A DNA stretch of 64,000 nucleotides, taken from the NCBI GenBank assembly GCA_029844215.1, contig CM056738.1, forward strand, positions 72,222,093 to 72,286,092. Direction: 5' to 3'. The notes under the pieces are model-generated. The model was given only the letters and a program-made list of their open reading frames with translations. It searched no databases and was not told where the DNA came from. Position 1 is the stretch's first letter, and each line of letters begins with the position of its first letter. Source of the DNA: Przewalskia tangutica. Lineage: Eukaryota; Streptophyta; Magnoliopsida; Solanales; Solanaceae. Positions 55,790 to 64,000 of this stretch are shown here, in pieces. The translations under genes and the position numbers were made by a program.

Positions 55790-56922
55790 ATGGCCACCAG
55801 GAAGAGAAGAGGCTCCACATCCACCCCAACCCCACATTACGATAATACTAGGTTTGTGAGCTACGAAGCCTTCCAAAGATACAAAAAGCTTGATACCAGA
55901 CCCATAATACCAGAAAGGGGAATGAACTACCAGAGGGAGTCATATGGGGAGGGAGATGTTTATGAGCCCATCCGGGCTATGATTGAGTTAAGGGGGTGGA
56001 GGAGATTCGTAAATCCGGACAAGATAGCACCAGTGAACACAACAATGGTGCGTGAATTTTATGTCAACCTTCCGGAGAAGGTGGAAAGGGGATGCTTTGT
56101 TAGGGGAGCTTATGTGGCTGTGACAGCAGAGAATGTAAATTCACAATTGAAGACGGTTGATGTTGAAGAAAGAAGTGATTGGAATCACTTTAGAACATGG
56201 TCTAGAAGCACTGACCACATCGACTGGAATGTCGTTGCAGACACCGTGAGCTACCATGGGGCTGTTTTTGATATTGGGAGAAATGGATCAAGAGCACTGA
56301 ACAGGTGCCAATTCAACAAAGTGGCCAAAGGTTGGCTATATTTCGTCAGCGCCCGCATGATTCCATCCACGCACTTCACCAGAGTGCCAGATGATAGGAT
56401 TAAACTGGTATATGGAATTATGAGGGGAATGACGATTGATGTGGGGAAAGAAATAGTGCAGAGCATTGAAGAAATCAGCAGGTTGGTGACAACAGGTGGA
56501 TTGGGACACGGTTCACTTATTACCGATCCGCCACACGAGTGCGGTCCCAAGACTACCCATCGACACTCATGAGAGAAACCAACCGCCGGTGTCCCGTGGA
56601 TAGTGCACTCTTTCACGCACTCCAAGGCCCCAAAGAGACGAGAGTACAAACACCAGCAGCAGCAGCAGCAGAGACCGCCATGGACGAAGATGAGCCTGAA
56701 ATAGGGGCTCAATATGAGGCAGGACCTAGCCACCGGCCAACCACAGGAGCAGAACCTCCAACGCCCACGATGGAGCAATTGTTTCAAAATCAGACGAGGA
56801 TGATGCAGACCTTGGACACAGTAGTACAAGGACAGCAAGAAACAAGGCAACAAATCAACGAGTTGAGTTCCTTGTTCAACCAATGGTCGATGCATTATCC
56901 ACCGCCACCACCACCATTTTAG
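55790..56922 (+). pseudogene. Athila env-position ORF (putative plant transposon protein domain)
   Basis: The ORF in the position after pol where Athila/Calypso elements carry an env-like or accessory gene of unproven function. 55790-56572 shows the transposon-protein domain features: FVSYEAFQRYKKL, PERGMN, IRAMIELRGWRRFV, VREFYVNLPE, FVRGAYVAV, and YGIMRGMTIDVGKEI. Frame changes near 56540-56570 and 56600, continuing to 56922 with an alanine run, an acidic part, a glutamine-rich possible coiled coil (NQTRMMQTLDTVVQGQQE) and a proline end. No clear signal peptide or transmembrane segment is visible, so an envelope role is not supported. Confidence 0.8.
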
Positions 56923-58127
56923 CCAAAGTTTGTAAGTATCTTATTTCTTTTACTGTCTTTGAGTCTACACACATTGGGGACAATTTGTGATTTAAGTTTG
57001 GGGGTGTTTTATTTGTGTTTTATTTGCATGTCATGTTATGTTTTATTTAAGTCTTTTTGATTGTTTTATGTTTATTTTGAGTCACCAATTTTTTTTCCTT
57101 TTTGAGTCATAATTGCCTGTCAAAGATCATAATTGCTGTAGTTGCTAGAAACACCTAGTGAAGTAAGGTGGAATAATGTAACGGAATTGAAGCAACTATC
57201 TAAACACCTAAGTTAGATATGCCAAAAACTCACAGAATCTGTCTATTTAGAGTTTCTTGCTTGAGTTATGCATGCTAAATGATAAATACTTATGTGTTAT
57301 GATTGCTTGCTATTTGAGGCGAAATAGTTAGGATATGCATGTTAGGGATATGACTCATGCATTTCTTTGATAGCCAATTCTTACCATTCTTTTTTATCCC
57401 GTACTTTAAAAATATCCCTAGTCAGCCCCATTGAGCCTAAATTTGAAACTTCTTCTTTGACACCTTATATTCCCACAAATCGTACCATAAGTGAAAATAT
57501 GAAATAGTGGAATACATTGTGTTAAAAAAGAGACAGAAAGAGTGAATAAGTCTGTTGCACCCCAATACAAAAGTAATAAGAAATAGGCAAAAGCCTAAGT
57601 TTGGGGGTGTTTGTCATTATTATATACTTCACTCTCCTAAAACAAAAGAGGGGAAAGATAGAATCGAAATGAAGAAAAGAACAAAAAGAAAAAGGGAAAT
57701 ACTGAAAAACTGAAGAGCTTATGGTACACGAAATGAGCCTAAATTGCCTATTTTTACCTACCTATACCTAAGCCTACATTACAACCCTTAAAGTCCTGAA
57801 GATCTCTTCTATGCATATCCAGGATTAGTGGAGAATAGCAAGTAAGCATGTCATAGGATTTTTGAATTTATATGCATGATTTAGTATATTGACTTCCATT
57901 AAAGCATGATGAATATGAGTTTGCGAAATATCTAGCTTAATGTGCTGAAATGTCATGCTATATGTTCCTGCATATTATTTTGCTAACCTTCATGTTTTTC
58001 TAGTTAACACTAATGCAAAAAAGTAATCAATGGCGATGAGTCTTTTATTTTCGCTTTCTTTGAGTCTTTTATTTTATTTCTTTCTATCTTTGCTCGAGGG
58101 CGAGCAAAGGTTAAGTTTGGGGGTATT
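56923..58127 (+). other. Athila 3' UTR with repeated AAGTTTGGGGGTG tracts
   Basis: No coding capacity. The purine tract motif AAGTTTGGGGGT(G/A) occurs at 56995, 57598 and 58113; the last directly precedes the LTR and is the functional position. A polypurine stretch AAAAGAACAAAAAGAAAAAG lies at about 57675. Confidence 0.75.
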
Positions 58128-59524
58128 TGATCGGTGTATTTTATATACACCTTTTGAGTCAGTTTTAGTTAGTCTTTTGTCCCGTTTTGCACATATAAGT
58201 GTTGTATTAGGATAGTTTTCCTTTCTATTGAGTCAAAGTGGTTAAAATGGCCAAATGGCGGAAAAAGAGCTAAAAGAGGGCAAAAGAGAGACGCGAGCCG
58301 AAAGCATAAAGTGGCGAACGAGGTGAAATCTGGACCAGCCTCACTGCCGATCAGCGGCGCGGCGCGCTATTAGAAGGCTGAAAGACCAGCGCGCGGTCGC
58401 AGAAGACGCATGCACACGGCAGATGGCCGCGGCGCTAAACATCCGGAAGCTACAGGAGTTCCAGCGCGCGCTACCGAGCAGCGAATATCGGCCGCGGCGC
58501 CAAAACACCGACGGATTGCGACTTCCGGCGCGCGCTCATGCGCCAGCGGCGGCAAGCCGCGAAAAATTTAGTTTGGACGAAATGCAGGCGGGCTGAAGAA
58601 AAGAGGAGGCGGTTTTACCTATAAAAGGAGAACCCTAGGCAGTTTTTAAGGGTTCCCTTTCTTGCACAACACAAGGCTTCTTGCTTAGTGATTGGAGACC
58701 ATAGTCTAGTAATTTTTTTTCCTTTTCTTTACTTTATTTCAGTTTTTGTATGATGAACTTTGAATTAGTTCTTGTCATATTTATGGCTAGGAACTAATTC
58801 TCTTATAGGGTTTTCCATGTTAAATCTCTAGAAACTTTTGTTATGAATTAATGCATGCTTATGGTTACTTTTCTTATTGTGAGATCTATCCAATATTTGA
58901 GTTGAATTCTTGGTAATTAATTGACAACTAATTATCACTATATGATTTCTAATCAGATTCTGAAAGGGGGGGATTGTGAATATGTTGTAAGTTGGATAGA
59001 CATTCTTGGATTGGGGATGAAAATACCTCAATTATTTATGTAGCGTTAATGAGAGGCTTAACAACCCTAATTTTGTGCATTGTGCGTGACGGTTAACTAG
59101 GTTCTTGTTCTTAATCCTCCTATAGAGTTATCCTTATCATCGAAAGGTAGGTAAGGTGCAATACTGGGGTTGAGTGTTTATATAACCCTAACGGGAGTAT
59201 AAAATGATTTAGTGAACCTGCTTTCTCCAAAAGAAAAAGACCATAAGTTATTGCATTAATAAGTAACATAAGCGGATAGTGAGGAGACGTGGAAGCCCTA
59301 TTCTCATCACAACTGAAGTAAACCTTTATAGTTAAAATAGCTTTTATAATTCTTAGTTATAAACAACAAATCCAATTATCAATTTACCAAATAGATACAA
59401 AAAAATAGATAGTTGGTAATTGAACCCTAATCCTTGAGGACGATATTCGGTCTTATCAAGACTATACTACTTGTCACGATAACGTGCACTTGCGTTTAAA
59501 GTGTGTGCATCTTACCGCGCATCA
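58128..59524 (+). repeat. Right LTR of the Athila-type element
   Basis: 1397 bp, TGATCGGTG...CGCGCATCA. It continues directly into copia 2 at ACAGGTGCTAC. Confidence 0.9.
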
Positions 59525-62500
59525 ACAGGTGCTACAAATCACATGGTATATGATCTAAACATGTTAGATAAAATTACTGAAAGAAATGATCCAGTCATAC
59601 CAAAGAAGGTCTTCTTACCAAATGGCCAATCAGCCCAAGTTACTCACATCGTATCGCATTTCTGCAATAGGAGTACACTGAAAAATGTCTTCTTTCTACC
59701 TCAGTTCAAATATAATTTACTGTTTGTCTCTCAACTAACAAGAGAGCTGAACTGTTCAGCTATCTTCTATCCTGATTTTTGTCTATTTCAGGATCTCTAC
59801 AGTGGGAAGGTGAAGGAGATTGGTAGGCTCCAGGATGGACTCTATATGTTAGTTAGTCATGCTAGTAATATACAGGACTCAAGGAAAACAGTTCTACATG
59901 CACAAGCTAAGCAGAAAAGGGCGTGTAAGAAGATATTAATCTGTGGCATAGAAGGCTGGGCCACACTTCTAGTAAGGTACTTAGTAAACTGATCAGTGCT
60001 AATAATGATGAGATAGCTGAGGCAATAAAGATATGTAATGTGTGCCCTTGTGCAAAACAGTGTAGACTACCTTTTTTCAATAGTACTACTTACAGTAATA
60101 AAGCTTTTGATATTGTTCACATGGATGTGTGGGGTCCCTATAATGTTGAAACACATAATGGGAAGAGATTTTTCCTCACTATTGTAGATGATTACACTAG
60201 AATGACTTGGATATACCTACTTAGACTTAAATCTGAAGTATGTGTGGTAATTAATCAGTTTCTTAAGTACATATCAACACAGTTTAATCAAATATTAAAG
60301 ATAATTAAAACTGATAATGGGACAGAGTTTGTTAATGATTTCTGCACCACCCTCTTTCAGAACTTAGGAATTATCCATCAAAGAAGCTGTGTATATACAC
60401 CACAGCAGAATGGGGTTGCTGAAAGAAAACACAGACATATATTAGAAATTACCAGGGCTATAAGAATGCAGGCTAACATTCCTCTAATATTTTGGGGCTT
60501 GTGTGTACAGGCTGCAGTATACTTGATCAATAGACTACCCTCTTCTATTACTCATTCTACACCCTTTGAGTGTCTTTATCACAAGAAACCATCCTTAAGT
60601 CATATAAGAACTATTGGTTGCCTATGCTTTGCTAATGATCTAACTGTCACTGATAAGCTTCAGTCTAAGGTTAAAAAATGTGTTCTGATGGGATACTCTA
60701 AAACTCAAAAGGGATACATTCTTTATGATCTGGAGTCTAAGACTCTCACTGTTAGTAGAGATGTTAAATTTAGAGAAAATGTTTACCCTTTTAAAGAAAA
60801 TGTGTCTGAGGTTCCTATCTTTCATAATTTGCTAGGTAATGATGATGATCAAACTATACCCCAAGAAACCACACAGAATAGTACTGATAAATCAGAAAAG
60901 GGATGTGCAGATATCACTAATATGGAATCTATTGAGGACAGTAATCCCACTGAGAATAATTTAGAAGAAGGAGATTCAGATAATATACAATCTTGTAGTA
61001 ATCCTGCTATAGAACCAGATGACAGAGCAATTATTAGGAGATCTAGCAGACTCAAACAACCTCCTATATGGCTTAAAGACTTTATTACAACAAATGCCAA
61101 CAATGTATTTTACCCTATTGCTAACTACATATCTTATGATAACATAAAACCTACATATCAAGCTTTTTTAAGCTATTTTTCAGAACTAACAGAACCTAAA
61201 GGTTACATGGAAGCCTCAAAAAATCCTAGGTGGGTAGATGCCATGAAAGCTGAAATAGATGTCTTACAAGAAAATCACACTTGGGAAATAGTTACTCTAC
61301 CAGAAGGAAAACAACCAATAGGCTGTAAGTGGATCTACATGATCAAATATAAAGACACTGGAGAAGTAGAAAGACTGAAAGCTAGACTAGTTGCTAAAGG
61401 ATATAGTCAACAAGAAGGAATAGATTATCAAGAAACCTTCTCTCATGTTGTAAAGATGGTAACTATAAGAACTATTCTATCTATTGCTGCCTCTAGAGGA
61501 TGGCATATTCATCAAATGGATGTGTATAATGTCTTCCTTCAAGGGGATTTATTTGATGAAATTTATATGACTCTTCCACAAGGTTTCATTAGTAAAGGGG
61601 GCAGTAAACATGTGTGTAAATTAACTAAGTCCTTGTATGGGCTCAAGCAAGCACCAAGACAGTGAAACTTTAAGCTTACAGAGGCATTAGTTCAGATGCA
61701 GTTTAGGCAGTCTGAGTTTGATCATTCTCTGTTTCTAAAACAAACTAATCAAGGTATAATAGTTATACTTATTTATGTGGATGACATGTTAGTCACAGGG
61801 GACAATATAAGGCTCATAAAGGAGACTAAGCAGTCACTGCATAATGTTTTTAAAATGAAAGACCTGGGAGAGTTAAGGTATTTCCTAGGAATATAATTTG
61901 CTAGGTCCAGCAAGGGGATCATTATGCATCAAAGAAAGTATGCCTTAGAACTCATTTCTGAACTAGGATTAGCTGCTGCCAAACCTATTAACACTCCCAC
62001 TGACTCTAATATAAAACTTACTACAAAAGAATATGATGAGTATAAGGTAAAGCAGGTTCCAGATAAAGGGAAAACAGTCACTGGTGATGAGCCAGTAGGT
62101 GATATCAGCTCATATCAAAGAATAATTGGTAAGTTGTTATACCTTACTCTTACTAGACCAAATATTGCCTATAGTGTACAAACACTTAGTCAGTCCCTAC
62201 AAAACCCAAAGAAATCACATGTTGATGCTGCAATCAGAATTGTAAGGTATGTAAAAGGTAAGCCAGGACAAGGAGTGTTGTTATCTAGTAATAGACAAGA
62301 AACATTAACTAGTTATTGTGATGCAGATTGGGCTTCATGTCCACATACAAGAAAATCTATTACAGGTTATTTAGTCAAATTTGGAGATTCTCTCATATCC
62401 TGGAAATCTAAGAAGCAAAGCACAGTCTCAAGAAGCTCCGCTGAAGCAGAATATAGAAGTCTAGCCAGCACTATTGCTGAAATCACTTGGCTGTTAGGCT

Positions 62501-62786
62501 TACTGAAGGACATTGGTGTTGACATCAAACAGCCAGAATCGCGGTAATACGCATGAAGAGATCAGCCATACAAATGACAGCAAATCTTGTGTTCCATGAA
62601 AGGACTAAACACATTGAGATAGATCTTCATTTCATTAGGGAGAAGATTCGAAAAGGAATGGTGGAGACAGAATATATCAACACTGCAGAACAACCAGCAG
62701 ATATACTTACAAAAGGGCTTACCAGATTACAACATCTTCATCTCTGTTCCAAGCTTGGCTTGCTGGATATTTTCGAGCACCCAGCT
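59525..62786 (+). pseudogene. Copia 2 pol: protease, integrase, reverse transcriptase, RNase H
   Basis: The protease begins at STGATNHM (the catalytic Asp is lost at the Athila junction). GAG-pre-integrase WHRRLGHTSS is at 59944 after a frameshift. Integrase has the D-D-E set in HMDVWGP (60118), KTDNGTEF (60308) and NGVAERKHRH (60412). RT is open from MKAEIDVLQENHTWEIV to LYGLKQAPRQ, where TGA (61663) replaces the expected TGG. YVDDMLVTG is at about 61777 and a second stop TAA at 61894. RNase H contains YCDADWASCPHTRKS and SRSSAEAEYRS, with a frameshift near 62545 before TKHIEIDLHFIREK. Two stops and two shifts: recently inactivated. Confidence 0.93.
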
Positions 62787-62796
62787 TGAGGGAGAC

Positions 62797-63229
62797 TGTT
62801 AAAGAATTGACCCAATTAATGTTAGTGGGCCAGTCATGTAATATTAATTGTAAAGGGTGATAAAAGGCCAGCTCATATTAAGAGGTCAGCCCATCAGCCT
62901 CAGCCCAGTCGAGGCTCCTTAGGCTAGAAGCCTTAGGATAAAAGGAAAAGATATGTTCTTTTCTAGGGCAGAAGAAAAAAAGAGGCGATTTGTTCCTCTG
63001 TACAAACTCTCTCTGTACATTGTCTTCTCTGTAGATTGCCTTCAAAAGTAAATACACAGATTCAGTTTTCTTCATTATTTCTTCTTTCGTATTTCTTCAA
63101 CACTGTCCTCTCTTCTCTCTGTGTTGCTGCATGCATACTGATAGTGATGGATCTAGTCATCTTCTCTGTAAACTACATAGAGGTCCAGTCTTGAACACTC
63201 CATTAATGGCGGTGATGAGATTATCAACA
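62797..63229 (+). repeat. 3' LTR of copia 2
   Basis: 433 bp, followed by the target-site duplication AATTG and host flank. Confidence 0.95.
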
Positions 63230-63234
63230 AATTG

Positions 63235-63797
63235 ATAAATATATAATTCCCTTTGCTACATCCATTGTATTCACTTCTCTTAGTTCCTTTGCCTATGTTA
63301 TTTTCCGACAAACTCTCTTAACATGTTCGATTGCATAAATTAAATTATTTTACTCTCATAACATCTAGTTGTATTTTCGTTTAGCTCTCACAATTTCATT
63401 CACATGACACAATTGGGAAGACACGGAAATGAATTGGAAACTTGGAACATCACCACGTGTAGTAAAATATACAAGGTTTGTATTCATAAACTTAGGCAAG
63501 TAATTTGCCATTACATCAGTAACAATAATATGCAAATAAAACTGCGGGCTATAAATTTCCCCTAAATTTGGTCCTTTTGTAGCCACTTCAGCCTCTATAT
63601 AACTTTTCATATCACCTTCAGTGGCTTTAACTTTTAACAACACACACATCACATAAAGTGTAACACAACCCATTCCCCAGAAAGTTGATAATAAAAAAGA
63701 AAAGAAACTAATCCCCGCGATACTTCAAATTTTCCCAGTTAAAAAAGAGAACAATTGAAGGCGGAAAATCATATGAATTTTTCTTTTTTGGGTGAAA
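63235..63797 (-). other. Downstream region (probable 3' UTR and flank) of the expansin gene
   Basis: 63235-63487 is homologous to 40637-40888 and 43196-43448. 63488-63797 is single copy in the window. A 102-codon minus-strand frame at 63365-63673 has no recognisable domain and overlaps duplicated flank, so it is treated as non-coding. Confidence 0.5.
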
Positions 63798-64000
63798 TTA
63801 AACGCGGAAATTCTTTCCCTCGAAAGTCTGACCGAATTTCCAATTAGGTGGTGCAATGTTGTAAGAAGCGGAGCTGCGGCGATCACTGCCAGTGACTCTA
63901 AAAGAAAGGGCTTGTCCAACTAGCATAGCATTTGTTTGCCAATTTTGACCCCAATTGCGATTAAGTGCTATCCATTGTGTCTTTGTACCTTTAACATAAA
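63798..64000 (-). CDS. EXPA: Alpha-expansin, C-terminal end (partial, continues beyond the window)
   Basis: 66 codons and TAA on the minus strand. Expansins are secreted cell-wall proteins that loosen the cellulose-xyloglucan network during growth. The visible part is the end of the C-terminal carbohydrate-binding (group-1 grass pollen allergen-like) domain: VKGTKTQWIALNRNWGQNWQ, then VGQALSFRVTGSDRRSSASY and NIAPPNWKFGQTFEGKNFRV followed by stop. These are the hallmark tryptophans and the GQTF.GKNFRV end of alpha-expansins. No frameshift is seen. The 5' part with the signal peptide and the EG45-like domain lies to the right of the window. Confidence 0.95.
   Translation of the reverse strand, partial: YVKGTKTQWIALNRNWGQNWQTNAMLVGQALSFRVTGSDRRSSASYNIAPPNWKFGQTFEGKNFRV

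Larger units (their letters stand above)
50423..59524 (+). mobile_element. Athila-type Ty3/gypsy element, pol-deleted, with extra 3'-UTR piece at its left
   Basis: Order: 3'-UTR fragment (50423-50839), LTR (50840-52240), primer-binding site (52247), gag-protease, deletion of RT/RNase H/integrase, env-position ORF, 3' UTR, LTR (58128-59524). LTR ends are TGAT...ATCA. The 417 bp before each LTR are the same, ending in the purine tract AAGTTTGGGGGTATT. A complete element would not carry them before its 5' LTR. No target-site duplication is found. Confidence 0.9.
48841..63229 (+). mobile_element. Ty1/copia retrotransposon 2, interrupted by an Athila-type element
   Basis: The 5' LTR is 48841-49273 and the 3' LTR 62797-63229 (433 bp each, about eight substitutions). 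The primer-binding site TGGTATCAGAGTC is at 49274 and the purine tract GAGGGAGAC before 62797. The target-site duplication is AATTG (48836-48840 and 63230-63234). The empty site TTAATTAATTGATAAAG is seen in units 1 and 2 (40631, 43190). Gag precedes and pol follows the nested Athila element (50423-59524). Confidence 0.95.
43449..63486. repeat. Tandem unit 3, expanded by a hAT and a nested copia/Athila insertion
   Basis: Removing hAT D (44783-47938) and copia 2 (48841-63234 with one target repeat) leaves about 2.5 kb collinear with units 1 and 2. Its end TATTCATA at 63481-63488 continues as AACTTAGGCAAG into the expansin 3' flank, which identifies the ancestral right boundary of the unit. Confidence 0.82.

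Noticed and set aside
55790..56922. Reading the Athila downstream ORF as a retroviral envelope
   Set aside because: No signal peptide, fusion-like or transmembrane segment is evident. The conserved features fit the plant transposon-protein domain, so only the position is env-like.
63365..63673. 102-aa minus-strand ORF next to expansin
   Set aside because: Half of it is the flank sequence also present in units 1 and 2, where it is joined to a transposon. No known domain, and it sits where the expansin 3' UTR is expected.

Overview
The window is plant nuclear DNA: intron-split genes, a nuclear tRNA-Lys(UUU) family, tRNA-derived SINEs, MITEs, hAT transposons and deeply nested LTR retrotransposons. 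The SINEs, the Tat-type LTR ends and the repeat repertoire suggest a eudicot, most likely Solanaceae; that is inference from family resemblance, not a database match. Only two host protein genes can be supported, one at each edge. A MYB3R-type (c-Myb-like, three-repeat) gene lies on the + strand at about 1.7-7.3 kb and looks damaged. The last exon of an alpha-expansin gene lies on the - strand and runs off the right edge (63798-64000).

Layout. 1-7305: MYB3R exons with a large repeat-filled intron (a degenerate ~180-bp tandem repeat and a 62-bp minisatellite). 7306-9230: plain sequence with a SINE and a Stowaway-like MITE. 9228-9655: an isolated copy of a tRNA-Lys segment. 9806-36260: a ~300-bp tandem duplication whose second copy is split by a Ty1/copia element (10124-35788). 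That element's reverse-transcriptase region is split by a minus-strand Tat-type large-LTR element (12661-34192), which is split by a second, related Tat-type element (17946-28880). Each insertion after the first has clean TG...CA ends and a 5-bp target-site duplication. Neither Tat-like element shows a recognisable gag or pol; both are full of tandem repeats and stem-loops.

36518-39664: a decayed hAT transposon (RICESLEEPER-like, BED finger). From about 38335 to 63486 a ~2.55-kb unit occurs three times in tandem. It holds the 5' half of the hAT transposase, tRNA-Lys, a truncated copia LTR and flank from beside the expansin gene. The third unit was enlarged by another hAT copy (44783-47938) and by a copia element (48841-63229). 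That copia element carries an Athila-type Ty3/gypsy element (50423-59524) which has gag, protease and an env-position ORF but lacks reverse transcriptase, RNase H and integrase.

The sequence therefore records an insertion and duplication history between two genes rather than a pathway. I did not find a new enzymatic or defence system. The strongest unexplained signals are conserved hairpin arrays and a conserved tandem module shared by the two Tat-like elements, the microhomology-bounded triplication of the tRNA-Lys unit, and the paired lesions in MYB3R, which may be partly sequencing error.
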